Shown: positions 8,474 through 17,189 of the stretch, one piece after another
Position numbering within the stretch: the first letter of the stretch is position 1
How the letters are laid out: every line of letters begins with the position of its first letter
NCBI GenBank assembly: GCA_003385605.1
Contig: QQUU01000085.1
Location: 1 to 55,475, forward strand
DNA length: 55,475 nucleotides
Source: Bacteroidota bacterium
GTDB lineage: Bacteria; Bacteroidota; Bacteroidia; Flavobacteriales; Schleiferiaceae
Reading direction: 5' to 3'
The notes under the pieces: generated by a model
What the model was told of the DNA's origin: nothing
The model's database searches: none
Seen by the model: the letters and a program-made list of their open reading frames with translations, nothing else
Translations under genes and position numbers: made by a program

Positions 8474-9883
8474 ATGAGTGCAACGAATACAGTCCCTATG
8501 GGGCAAAAAATAGCCTTTGGTATTGGCATGTTAGCCAATCAAATGTTCCCTGCAGCTATGAGTATATTCATGGTGGTATTGGTCCAAGATTTAGGTTTCC
8601 CTGGTTGGATGTGGGGGGTCATTTTCTTTGCGCCACGAGCCTTTGATAGCATCATGGACCCAATCATGGGCTTCATTTCTGACAACACAAGAAGTACATG
8701 GGGACGCCGTCGACAATACGTCTTCTGGGGTGCCTTACTGATGGGGTTTGCATTTGCCATGCTGTGGCAGTTGTACCGTGAAAACAGTATTGCTTACAAC
8801 TTCACCTATGTGATGGTATGGTCTTTTGTGTTTTATTTAGGTCTGACCATATTCGGTGTTCCTTACGTAAGCATGGGTTACGAGATGAGCGACGACTACC
8901 ACGAGCGTACAAGTGTAATGGCCATTTCACAGTGGATCGGCCAGTGGGCGTGGGTTATTGCGCCGTGGTTCTGGGTGATCATGTACGATCCGGCTTGGTT
9001 CCCGTCTGCGGATGAAGCAACGCGCTCGTTATCCATTTGGGTAGCAGTAGTATTTACACTTTGTGCCATAGCACCGGCGGTCTTTATCAAAGGAGAAAGC
9101 ACCAAAGATCGAAGCGATTACGAGCCTTTAGACTTCAGAGGGATTTTGGGCAGTATTAATAAGATTGCAAAGAACTTCGTTGAGGCATTTTCGTCGCCAC
9201 CGTTTAGAAAGTTGTGTATTGCGACCTTCTTAATTTTCAATGGTTTTAACACCGTAGCTAGCTTCACTTATTTTGTGATTCGTTCGCACCTCTTTGACGG
9301 TGCTGCTCCTGGCGTATGGCCAACCCTATTTGGTTCTGTAGGGGCTATTGTAACCACTTTTATCGTAATACCTATTGTCGCTCGTATGGCGAAGACCATG
9401 GGTAAGAAGCGAGCCTTTATTTTGTCGCAGTCTATTTCCATTATTGGGTACACATTGCTTTGGTTCTTAATGATTCCAGGTAAGCCGTATATGTTCCTTT
9501 TTGCATTGCCGTTCCACTCCTTTGGTATCGGTGGATTGTTCACCATCATGATGTCCATGACTTCGGATGTTCTTGATATCGACGAGCTTAATACTGGTAA
9601 GCGCCGTGAGGGTGTTTTTGGAGCTATTTACTGGTGGATGGTGAAGCTTGGATTTGCCTTCGCAGGGGCGTTGAGCGGTCTTATTTTGACCTTGGTGAAC
9701 TACCAAAGTGGTGCGGAAGTGCAGCCAGAGGGAGCGGTAACAGGTCTTCGTTTGGTGTTCTCGGGTCTTCCAATTATCTGTACACTTATCGCTATTGCAG
9801 TGATGTGGAACTACAAGGTAGATGAGAATTACGCGAAGGAAGTTCGTGCGCAGTTAGATGCTCGAAAGGCCGCCGAAGCTTAA
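8474..9883 (+). CDS. GPH-family sugar:cation symporter (MFS superfamily)
   Basis: The 469-residue protein has about 12 hydrophobic segments. The motif DPIMGFISDNTRSTWGRR after the second segment is the signature of the glycoside-pentoside-hexuronide:cation symporters related to MelB. GVFGAIYWWMVKLG near the C-terminal half is also typical. It would carry glucose or short gluco-oligosaccharides across the inner membrane with Na+ or H+. It sits between periplasmic/surface lipoprotein hydrolases and cytoplasmic enzymes, which fits uptake of oligosaccharides for phosphorolysis. The start follows the GH30 stop immediately. Confidence 0.9.
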   Translation: MSATNTVPMGQKIAFGIGMLANQMFPAAMSIFMVVLVQDLGFPGWMWGVIFFAPRAFDSIMDPIMGFISDNTRSTWGRRRQYVFWGALLMGFAFAMLWQLYRENSIAYNFTYVMVWSFVFYLGLTIFGVPYVSMGYEMSDDYHERTSVMAISQWIGQWAWVIAPWFWVIMYDPAWFPSADEATRSLSIWVAVVFTLCAIAPAVFIKGESTKDRSDYEPLDFRGILGSINKIAKNFVEAFSSPPFRKLCIATFLIFNGFNTVASFTYFVIRSHLFDGAAPGVWPTLFGSVGAIVTTFIVIPIVARMAKTMGKKRAFILSQSISIIGYTLLWFLMIPGKPYMFLFALPFHSFGIGGLFTIMMSMTSDVLDIDELNTGKRREGVFGAIYWWMVKLGFAFAGALSGLILTLVNYQSGAEVQPEGAVTGLRLVFSGLPIICTLIAIAVMWNYKVDENYAKEVRAQLDARKAAEA

Positions 9884-9904
9884 CTATTTTTCAAACCAAC
9901 CAAT

Positions 9905-10792
9905 ATGTCTTTTAGAGGAGATAAATTCATGTCACTTGCGGGAGGGCCATCTCTTGCAATGTCTACAGCACAGCTTCAGGCAGAAGCCAAAAAGTTGCTT
10001 GATGACGGTATTCACGGCATTTGTTTTAGTGCCTATGACGAGGGTCAGAAACCTGGCGATCAATTGTCAGAAGAGCAGATTCGTCGCAAGCTGGAGATCT
10101 TAAAGCCACACGTAGGATGGGTTCGAACGTTCTCCTGTACGGAAGGGAATGAGATTATTGCTCGAGTTGCTACCGAACTAGGTATTAAAACACTTGTAGG
10201 AGCATGGCTTGGCGATGATCTAGCAAAAAACGAAGAAGAGATTGCTGGTCTAATCGCACTTTGTGGCGAAGGCGTCGTTGATGTTGCCGCTGTAGGAAAT
10301 GAAGTGTTGTATAGAGAGGATCTGGAATCGGCCCAATTGCTTGATTACATCAATCGTGTGAAGGCACAGGTAGATGGCGTGCCAGTGGGGTACGTGGATG
10401 CCTACTATGAATTCACCGATTACCCTGCGATTGCCGATGCGTGTGATGTTATTTTGGCCAATTGCTACCCGTATTGGGAAGGTTGTTCGCTAGAGTACTC
10501 CCTTATGTATATGAAGCAGATGTATCAAGAAGCCAAGGATGCAGGTCGTGGTCAGAAGCGTGTAATCATCACTGAAACGGGTTGGCCTTCGAGCGGTCAA
10601 AGCATAGGTGGTGCTCATGCATCGTTCAACAACAGCCTCAAGTATTTTATTAATTCTATTCGATGGTCGAACGAAAGTGGCATCGAAATGTTCTATTTTT
10701 CATCGTTCGATGAAAGTTGGAAAGTTGAAAAAGAAGGTGATGTTGGAGCTGCATGGGGACTTTGGGATAAAAATGAGAAGCTTAAGTTTTAG
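9905..10792 (+). CDS. GH17 family glycoside hydrolase without signal peptide
   Basis: The 295-residue protein is a compact GH17 barrel with AVGNEVLYR (acid/base Glu133) and ITETGWPSSG (nucleophile Glu224). No signal peptide or lipobox is seen (the N-terminus is MSFRGDKFMSLAGG), so it should be cytoplasmic, unlike most GH17 enzymes. It may shorten or transglycosylate imported beta-1,3-gluco-oligosaccharides next to the phosphorylase. The gene lies 21 nt after the symporter. Its last 20 nt overlap the start of the next gene in another frame. Confidence 0.88.
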   Translation: MSFRGDKFMSLAGGPSLAMSTAQLQAEAKKLLDDGIHGICFSAYDEGQKPGDQLSEEQIRRKLEILKPHVGWVRTFSCTEGNEIIARVATELGIKTLVGAWLGDDLAKNEEEIAGLIALCGEGVVDVAAVGNEVLYREDLESAQLLDYINRVKAQVDGVPVGYVDAYYEFTDYPAIADACDVILANCYPYWEGCSLEYSLMYMKQMYQEAKDAGRGQKRVIITETGWPSSGQSIGGAHASFNNSLKYFINSIRWSNESGIEMFYFSSFDESWKVEKEGDVGAAWGLWDKNEKLKF

Positions 10793-12113
10793 TCTTTTAG
10801 CGGCTATAGTCGTTTTTAGTTCTTGCAGAAAACAGGTCGAGGAGCCGAAAGACCGCACGGTTTATGTGATTAGTAGAACCTCTGGACAGCCCTTGTCCAA
10901 TGTGGAAATGCACCTCAATGGGCAGTTTCACTCCTACACACCCTTGGACGGCATTGCGCAAGAAACAGATTTGCTGAGAACCGATTCGCTCTACCCAGTA
11001 GATCCGGAATTCCAGTATACCTTAATTGCAGAAGTGGAGAATGCTACTACGCTAAGTACCACGTATTGGGCAACCAAAGTAGCCACGCAAGAAGATAGTC
11101 TAGCGGTAGCCTATTTAAAAGACCTACAGAATACCGTGGGGCTACTTCCTACGGTTCCGTATGGTACTCTCGTGAGCACTTACGATCAAGCTTTAGCGGC
11201 TATTGCATTTATCCTGGCCGGAGAAATGCAGAGTGCAGAGCGCATCTTTGACTATTTCGAGTCTATTCGGGAGACGGAATTAGAGAGTGGTCCGGGTGGC
11301 TTTTATCAGTTTAGATCTCCGCTGGGAGTGCCTTCTGGAAGACGTTGGATGGGCGATAATGCTTGGTTGCTGATCGCACTGAAGAATTACCCAGAATCAG
11401 ATAAATATACTGGGCTCATTGCTTCTCTCGAGTTTTGGCTCATGAGTTTAAACGACGAGACAGATTATGGTCTTTGGGGCGGTTATGAAGCAAACGGGGA
11501 CACCATTCATAAGATCACCGAGGGCAATATCGATGCCTTTGCGGCCCTTGAAGGGTATGGCACTGTTCACGAAAGTATTCTTACACATCTTGAGCAAGAG
11601 AAGTGGGACGCTGCCGACGGTAATTTCGTCGCATGGCCAACAAACCCTCCTTACAAATTTGCTTTGGATTGCAACACCTGGGGCTACTGTGCATTCCCCA
11701 ACTTTGCCGATGTTGCGCGCGCCTCTATTTCGCGATACGAAGTATCGGTGACAAGTACGGAAACAGGTGAAGCTATTGATGGCTATTGTTTTGATGAGGA
11801 TCAAGATGTCCTCTGGTTTGAAGGAACTGCCCAAGTGGCGGTGATGCATTGGGTAGCTGGGGACCGAGAAAAGGCGGAAGCAGTCCTTGACGAATTGAAA
11901 AAAGGATGGCTCACGGGCCCTGTTGGTGAAGGTTTGCCGTACACAGCTAATCAAGGCACTACCTACGGATCAGGAAACCTTTGGGCGACCGCGAATACAG
12001 AGCCATGCGTGAGTTCTACAGCATGGTATTTAATGGCCTCTTTTAGGCACAATCCTCTCTTCCTGGGTAGAAACAAGCCCGTGCCAGCTTCGGACCAGTT
12101 CTGGGCAGAATAA
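10773..12113 (+). CDS. Unrecognised lipoprotein with probable alpha/alpha-toroid domain
   Basis: An open frame reaches back to 10608, but ATG at 10773 gives MRSLSFSLLAAIVVFSSC, a good lipoprotein signal (Cys18), and a 446-residue product. Residues about 28-60 (VYVISRTSGQPLSNVEMHL) look like a small beta-sandwich of the carboxypeptidase-regulatory/Ig type. The rest is helical with repeated aromatic motifs (RRWMGDNAWLLIAL, TEGNIDAFAAL, DVLWFEGTAQVAVMHW, TANTEPCVSSTAWYLMA), as in six-hairpin or GH8/GH15-like toroids. I do not recognise the family. Its place as last gene of the glucan operon suggests a carbohydrate-active role. Asp and Glu in GDN, TEGN and WFEGT are candidate active-site residues. 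Confidence 0.85.
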   Translation: MRSLSFSLLAAIVVFSSCRKQVEEPKDRTVYVISRTSGQPLSNVEMHLNGQFHSYTPLDGIAQETDLLRTDSLYPVDPEFQYTLIAEVENATTLSTTYWATKVATQEDSLAVAYLKDLQNTVGLLPTVPYGTLVSTYDQALAAIAFILAGEMQSAERIFDYFESIRETELESGPGGFYQFRSPLGVPSGRRWMGDNAWLLIALKNYPESDKYTGLIASLEFWLMSLNDETDYGLWGGYEANGDTIHKITEGNIDAFAALEGYGTVHESILTHLEQEKWDAADGNFVAWPTNPPYKFALDCNTWGYCAFPNFADVARASISRYEVSVTSTETGEAIDGYCFDEDQDVLWFEGTAQVAVMHWVAGDREKAEAVLDELKKGWLTGPVGEGLPYTANQGTTYGSGNLWATANTEPCVSSTAWYLMASFRHNPLFLGRNKPVPASDQFWAE

Positions 12114-12141
12114 CCGGCGCGGTTATAAAGAATATTCGCCG

Positions 12142-12149
12142 CATCTTTG
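12142..12149 (+). promoter_or_regulatory. Candidate -7 element before era
   Basis: CATCTTTG is one mismatch from TAnnTTTG and lies 4 nt before the era start codon. A transcript from it would start at or very near the ATG. A second candidate, AATATTCG, lies about 10 nt upstream. Confidence 0.3.
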
Positions 12150-12153
12150 CCGC

Positions 12154-13035
12154 ATGGAACACAAAGCGGGTTTTGTTAATATCATAGGCAATCCAAACGT
12201 TGGTAAAAGCACGTTGATGAACGCCTTGGTGGGTGAGCGATTGAGCATCATTACACCAAAGGCTCAGACGACCCGTCACCGTATTTTCGGCATTCTAAAC
12301 GAGCCAGAATACCAAATCGTTTTTTCGGATACTCCTGGTGTCATTCAACCTGCGTATAAGATGCAGGAGCACATGATGAAGTTCGTCTCGGATGCCTTTG
12401 AGGATGCGGATGTGTTTCTCTATTTGGTAGAACCTGGAGATAGGGCCTTGAAAGATCAAGGATTCTTTGAAAAGTTACTCCGTACCAAAGTCCCAGTTTT
12501 ATTGATCATCAATAAGATAGATACCACCGATCAAGAGAAACTTGAAGGGGAAGTAGACTATTGGGGCGATGCCTTGCCGAATGCGGAAATCATTCCTATC
12601 TCAGCATTAAAAGAAGCCAACACAGGTTATCTGTTGGAACGTCTGATTTCGTTGATGCCTGAGAGTCCACCGTATTTTGAAAAGGACGCCTTGACCGATA
12701 AAACAGAGCGCTTTTTCGTCAGTGAAATCATTCGAGAGCAGATTCTTTTGAACTATAAGAAAGAGATTCCATACTCTGTAGAGATTGATGTAGAGGACTT
12801 CAAGGAAACCGAGGATATCATTAGAATGCGCGCAGTCATTTATGTAGCGCGCGACTCCCAAAAGGGAATCATCATTGGGCACCGCGGCACCATGCTCAAG
12901 AGGGTAGGTATAGGTGCAAGAAAACAACTCGAGAAGTTCTTTGCTAAGAAGGTGCATCTTGAGACCTTTGTAAAAGTTAAAAAGAACTGGCGCGATAGTG
13001 ATTTACATCTGAAGCGCTTCGGTTATAAACAGTAG
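12154..13035 (+). CDS. era: GTPase Era
   Basis: The 293-residue protein carries GNPNVGKS (P-loop, residues 12-19), DTPG, NKID and a C-terminal KH domain with GHRGTMLKRVG. Era binds the 3' end of 16S rRNA and helps 30S subunit maturation. The length is normal for the family. It is followed 2 nt later by der, another ribosome-assembly GTPase, so the two form an operon. ATG is placed directly before MEHKAGFVNIIGNPNVGKS, which matches the usual N-terminus. Confidence 0.97.
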   Translation: MEHKAGFVNIIGNPNVGKSTLMNALVGERLSIITPKAQTTRHRIFGILNEPEYQIVFSDTPGVIQPAYKMQEHMMKFVSDAFEDADVFLYLVEPGDRALKDQGFFEKLLRTKVPVLLIINKIDTTDQEKLEGEVDYWGDALPNAEIIPISALKEANTGYLLERLISLMPESPPYFEKDALTDKTERFFVSEIIREQILLNYKKEIPYSVEIDVEDFKETEDIIRMRAVIYVARDSQKGIIIGHRGTMLKRVGIGARKQLEKFFAKKVHLETFVKVKKNWRDSDLHLKRFGYKQ

Positions 13036-13037
13036 GT

Positions 13038-14342
13038 ATGAGCAATATCGTTGCCATCGTGGGACGCCCTAATGTGGGGAAAAGCACGTTATTTAATAGA
13101 CTAATCCAGCGCAGAGATGCTATTGTAGATTCTGTTGCAGGTGTCACTCGTGACCGCCACTACGGGAAAAGCGATTGGAACGGTAAAGAATTTTCAGTGA
13201 TCGATACCGGCGGGTACATCGAAGGTTCAGAGGATGTTTTTGAAGGAGAGATTCGCCAGCAGGTGGAATTGGCCCTTGATGAAGCTTCAGTCATCCTTTT
13301 TGTTTTGGATCTACAAGCGGGTCTAACAGAATTTGACAAAATCATTGCTGATCTACTCCGTAAAACGGAAAAGCCAGTAGTGTATGCCGTAAACAAGGTA
13401 GATAACAGCATGCTTGAGTTGGAGGCTACGGAATTTTATGGCCTTGGGATTGAAAAATACCATACCATCTCTGCAGTAAACGGCGGAGGAACAGGTGACC
13501 TCTTGGATGAACTCACGGAGCACATGGATGAAAATCCTGTGGACGATTTTGAGGACCTTCCAAAGATGGCTATCGTAGGTCGTCCGAATGCTGGAAAATC
13601 TTCTATTGTAAATGCGCTTTTTGATGAGGAACGCAACATTGTTACGGACATCGCAGGTACCACACGCGATACGGTAAATACCCGCTTCAACAAATTCGGT
13701 TTTGACTTTATGTTGCTCGATACTGCCGGACTTCGTAAGAAGGGCAAGGTGCACGAGAACTTAGAGTTCTATTCCAACATGCGTTCTATTCGCGCTATTG
13801 AACATGCAGATGTATGTATGATGGTGGTAGATGCAACACGTGGTTTTGAATCGCAAGATTTGAGCATTGTTTCCTTGGTCGAGAAGAACAAGAAAGGTCT
13901 GGTTATCGTAGTAAATAAATGGGATTTGGTTGCGAAGGAAACCAACACTATGCGCGATGCCGAGGCATTTATTAGAAAGAAACTAGAGCCGTTTACGGAC
14001 TTCCCAATCATCTTCACCAGTGCACTTACAAAGCAACGCGTATTAAAGGCTTTTGAAGAAGGAGTGAAGGTATACGAACGCCGCAAGCAACGTATCTCAA
14101 CGTCAAAATTGAACGATACGATGTTAGAGATTATTCAGAACTATCCACCTCCAGCAGTGAAAGGGAAATATGTGAAGATCAAATTCTGTACGCAGTTGCC
14201 TACGCGTACACCGCAGTTTGCCTTCTTTGCCAACCTTCCTCAGTACATCAAGGAACCGTACAAGCGTTATCTAGAGAATAGAATGCGCAAGGAATTTGAC
14301 TTCCACGGTGCACCGATAGAAATCTTCTTCCGCAAGAAGTAA
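13038..14342 (+). CDS. der: GTPase Der (EngA)
   Basis: The 434-residue protein has two tandem GTPase domains. The first has GRPNVGKS near residue 8, DTGG and NKVD; the second has GRPNAGKS near residue 181, DTAG and NKWD. A KH-like C-terminal domain follows. Der acts in 50S subunit maturation. It lies 2 nt after era, and its stop codon overlaps the start of the downstream cupin gene by one base (TAATG). Confidence 0.97.
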   Translation: MSNIVAIVGRPNVGKSTLFNRLIQRRDAIVDSVAGVTRDRHYGKSDWNGKEFSVIDTGGYIEGSEDVFEGEIRQQVELALDEASVILFVLDLQAGLTEFDKIIADLLRKTEKPVVYAVNKVDNSMLELEATEFYGLGIEKYHTISAVNGGGTGDLLDELTEHMDENPVDDFEDLPKMAIVGRPNAGKSSIVNALFDEERNIVTDIAGTTRDTVNTRFNKFGFDFMLLDTAGLRKKGKVHENLEFYSNMRSIRAIEHADVCMMVVDATRGFESQDLSIVSLVEKNKKGLVIVVNKWDLVAKETNTMRDAEAFIRKKLEPFTDFPIIFTSALTKQRVLKAFEEGVKVYERRKQRISTSKLNDTMLEIIQNYPPPAVKGKYVKIKFCTQLPTRTPQFAFFANLPQYIKEPYKRYLENRMRKEFDFHGAPIEIFFRKK

Positions 14343-14704
14343 TGCGTTCATTACTAGCATTGATGTTTTTACCCCTTGCTGGCTTTGGTCAGCAAGAGCT
14401 TCCTGACCCTTTACAAGCGGGTTGGAAAGGCGATAAAGTCTGTGAGGTGTTGGTTGAAAACGAGAGTGTTCGTACCCTTCGTTGCACCTTTCCCCCAGGA
14501 ATTGGTCATGAAAAGCATTACCATCCTAAGCACGTTGGCTATACCCTCAAGGGAGGGACTTTCCGCATCACAGACGCGAAAGGAACTCGCGAAGTAAATA
14601 TTCCAGAGGGCTACACCTTTTACAATGAAGAGGTGCCTTGGCACGAGGTGCTCAACATAGGAAACGATACGGCCGTCTTTCTTATCGTCGAGCCTAAAAA
14701 TTAA
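14342..14704 (+). CDS. Periplasmic cupin-domain protein
   Basis: The 120-residue protein has a signal peptide (MRSLLALMFLPLAGFGQ) and one cupin fold. Likely metal ligands are His50, His54 and others in the motif GHEKHYHPKHVGY, with a second histidine in the later EVPWHEVLN. Such small cupins bind metals or small ligands; the substrate cannot be told. It is translationally coupled to der. The last 4 nt overlap the stop codon of the convergent lipoprotein gene. Confidence 0.85.
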   Translation: MRSLLALMFLPLAGFGQQELPDPLQAGWKGDKVCEVLVENESVRTLRCTFPPGIGHEKHYHPKHVGYTLKGGTFRITDAKGTREVNIPEGYTFYNEEVPWHEVLNIGNDTAVFLIVEPKN

Positions 14705-17109
14705 AGCTCATAGCAAATGATGGCGGCTCCTTGACGAAGGATTAAAACCGGCATTCCTGTAGGGCTTAATCTACCTGCCACCGCTGAACTGCCGGTAAAG
14801 CTGCCGTAGTTTTCTCCTGTTTTAAGGTTTACCACTTGGACGGCAGATGTCCCCATGATCAGACCAGTACCCCCAGGGTAGGTCAAGACATTTTCTATGT
14901 CGTCGGCCTTAAATCTTAGAGTGCCGTTTTCACTGCGAACTTCGACTTCTTCCGCGCTCCAAACCACCTTGCCGTAATTCTCGAAAATAAGTCCACGTAC
15001 TTCACCCATGGGATCGGTAGAGGTAGCGCTCGAACCGTCCCAGCTTTGGCGCTGCAGTTCGCCTTGCGCTCCAACACGCTCTGCGTAAGGAATGGCGTCG
15101 TTTTTAATTGCCCAACGACCGTTGGAAGCAGTGACACTGGCCGTTTTAATGCGCTCTTCACCACGTCTGTTTAAGATCAGCGGCTTGGTGGCCGTGGAAG
15201 TCACAATGTAGTCTTTACCGTTCTTCTGGAACAGCTCGGGAGCGGTAACAAGTCGATCGCTCGCCGCATCTGTTTTCCAACCTTCAATGCGTTTCCCTTC
15301 GCTCGAGTAGTTATATAGTTTATCGCCGGCGGCAACAATGAAGCGGTAGTTTCTATTGCGGTCGTAATCGAGCACGCTTACCCCAATATCGGTAGCCTCA
15401 GGGAGGTTAATTGGGTATTCCTCGACATCGCGTCCCAAGAGGTCAACACAGTGTAATTTGGTTGTTGTTGCAAAGAGCAATTGGTATTTGTTGTTCTTGA
15501 AAAGGTCCACTTGGTGAAGGTCTCCTGCTATGGGTTCCTCGAGCGATTTCTTCCAACTGACCGTTCCATCAGCTGCAATCCAATACAAGGTGTGGTTTTC
15601 GTCTTGAACGACAACATCATTCTTGCCTGACCTGTGGTTTTTAACGATCCAAGGACCTGCCGTAGCGGCACTTTCTAGCGCTGTGGACCACAAATAGGTA
15701 CTCGTTTCTATTTCTTCTTTTTCCACTTCCGTGCTACGGGCATTACCGAAGGTGAGGTCATTTTTCACTTCAAGATTTCCGTGAATCACGAATTCCTTAG
15801 CACCTTCTTTTTCAGGAAACTTTAAATATTTCGTAGCCGATTCCGACTGCGCAGTGAACGCAACGCTAAAGTGACCCTTCTTATCAATGCCGCTAGCTAG
15901 TGCACGAAGAGATTTTACATTATCCCATGTGGCCTTGGCGGCCAACTCATTTACATAGACCTCTAGCGTTTGCTCTGAAGCTGCAACCAGTAGCCAATCG
16001 TTATAGATCATCCACGAAGGTGTACCGAGGTTTTTGTACCACCATCCAAATAGGGCACTAAATAGGAAGCGGTTTCCTTCTTTCAGCGTACCACTCGGGT
16101 GACCTTGGAACAACGAATTCCCGGGGCTCAACTTCCTTAGTTGCTCACCTACGGCATCTGGATTTGTAAGCTTGGCAGCAACCACTTTTTCTTGGCCGTA
16201 GCCCACATTGACAAAACTGCCTTCAAACCAACTTGCAGCCGTCAGCGGCTCTATCTCAAGCGGATCTAGAAGTGCTAATGCTTGTTTGAGTCGTTGCTTC
16301 TTGCCTCGATATCCATTGTATCCACGCAGCCATTCTACAGTATTGCCGACGTTCATCTTTACTGCATGAGAGGCCGATGCCGCTATAATTTCACTGACTG
16401 AGGTGCCCGAAGGTGAGGCGTTGAATGTGCTGAAGAAAGTATTGGTCGAATCGGGGTTGATGCTCACGGAAGTAAGCAATACACGGCCCTTGCCAAAATC
16501 GATATCTATTTCCGACCAGGCTGCCAGGTGCTCGGTCCAATTCCAGTCTTCACCCGCGAACCAAGTTCCCACCGAAGGAAGCTCCTCGTGCTGCACAAAG
16601 AGATTCAATGCATCTGAGCTGTTTGCGTTGTTCCATAGTTTCTCAAAGCCCGCATTGTCGATGATGTTGTATCCGCTGCCCATCTGATTCATTGCAGCTT
16701 GCAATAACATTTTACTGGTGCTAATTGCCGCAGAAGACCCAGACTTGATTGCGAAATAGGTAGAGTCTAGTGCCATGATTGCTCCGTCCGTATAGCTACT
16801 CATTCGACTGCTGTCACCTACGGTCGTCGTCCATATCCAGTCCATCTTATCTGCACCAGATCCACAAAGAGCACCGGTCCAAATTCCGTCACTCATACTC
16901 GTCAAATCTGCCACGGGAACCGCTGCTGCTGCAGGCAGCTGGGTGGAATCTGCAAACCTTGCTAATTCCTGCGCATCATTTACACGTAGTACTAGAGCGC
17001 TATTCATTGGGATAAGCGCAGTAGAAGGGTTAGACTCAGGCGCACTGGAACAGCTCGCCAAAATCACGGTAAATAGAATGGAAATGAAATAAGTAATGCG
17101 GTGTAACAT
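14701..17109 (-). CDS. Large lipoprotein with DUF3352-like region and C-terminal propeller-like repeats
   Basis: The 802-residue protein has a lipoprotein signal (TVILASCSS, Cys20). The N-terminal 450 residues (ALIPMNSALVLRVNDAQEL) resemble DUF3352-type proteins, in which conserved beta-rich domains are often seen on the cell surface. From about residue 500 there are repeated blade-like segments (VSWKKSL, YQLLFATTTKLHCVD, YRFIVAAGDKLYNY, DYIVTSTATKPLILN) that suggest a PQQ/WD-like beta-propeller. No catalytic motif is visible. It is downstream of rnhB but 80 nt away and has its own promoter-like element with a dyad. Function is unknown. Confidence 0.85.
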   Translation of the reverse strand: MLHRITYFISILFTVILASCSSAPESNPSTALIPMNSALVLRVNDAQELARFADSTQLPAAAAVPVADLTSMSDGIWTGALCGSGADKMDWIWTTTVGDSSRMSSYTDGAIMALDSTYFAIKSGSSAAISTSKMLLQAAMNQMGSGYNIIDNAGFEKLWNNANSSDALNLFVQHEELPSVGTWFAGEDWNWTEHLAAWSEIDIDFGKGRVLLTSVSINPDSTNTFFSTFNASPSGTSVSEIIAASASHAVKMNVGNTVEWLRGYNGYRGKKQRLKQALALLDPLEIEPLTAASWFEGSFVNVGYGQEKVVAAKLTNPDAVGEQLRKLSPGNSLFQGHPSGTLKEGNRFLFSALFGWWYKNLGTPSWMIYNDWLLVAASEQTLEVYVNELAAKATWDNVKSLRALASGIDKKGHFSVAFTAQSESATKYLKFPEKEGAKEFVIHGNLEVKNDLTFGNARSTEVEKEEIETSTYLWSTALESAATAGPWIVKNHRSGKNDVVVQDENHTLYWIAADGTVSWKKSLEEPIAGDLHQVDLFKNNKYQLLFATTTKLHCVDLLGRDVEEYPINLPEATDIGVSVLDYDRNRNYRFIVAAGDKLYNYSSEGKRIEGWKTDAASDRLVTAPELFQKNGKDYIVTSTATKPLILNRRGEERIKTASVTASNGRWAIKNDAIPYAERVGAQGELQRQSWDGSSATSTDPMGEVRGLIFENYGKVVWSAEEVEVRSENGTLRFKADDIENVLTYPGGTGLIMGTSAVQVVNLKTGENYGSFTGSSAVAGRLSPTGMPVLILRQGAAIICYEL

Positions 17110-17128
17110 GAACCAAGGCTTTGGTTCA
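17109..17128. promoter_or_regulatory. Perfect inverted repeat at the start codon, candidate operator
   Basis: The arms TGAACCAA (17109-17116) and TTGGTTCA (17121-17128) are exact reverse complements with a 4-nt centre. The site touches the start codon of the 802-residue lipoprotein and overlaps the -7 element at 17127-17134. It could be a repressor site; as RNA it could also fold at the very 5' end of the message. Confidence 0.45.
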
Positions 17129-17134
17129 AAGCTA
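17127..17134 (-). promoter_or_regulatory. -7 element TAGCTTTG
   Basis: On the minus strand the sequence is TAGCTTTG, a perfect match to TAnnTTTG, 17 nt before the start codon of the large lipoprotein. No clear TTG was found at the -33 spacing. Confidence 0.4.
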
Positions 17135-17189
17135 ACGACCTCTAGGGCGCTCCAAGTATGAGGGAGGCGGTTAGTTTTTCACAAATTGG

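Noticed and set aside
10608-10772. Upstream extension of the unknown lipoprotein
   Set aside because: It is a frame within GH17 and would bury the clear signal MRSLSFSLLAAIVVFSSC.
12110-12126. Hairpin ATAACC/GGTTAT at the end of the glucan operon
   Set aside because: Only a 6-bp stem with no U-tract; not strong enough to call a terminator.
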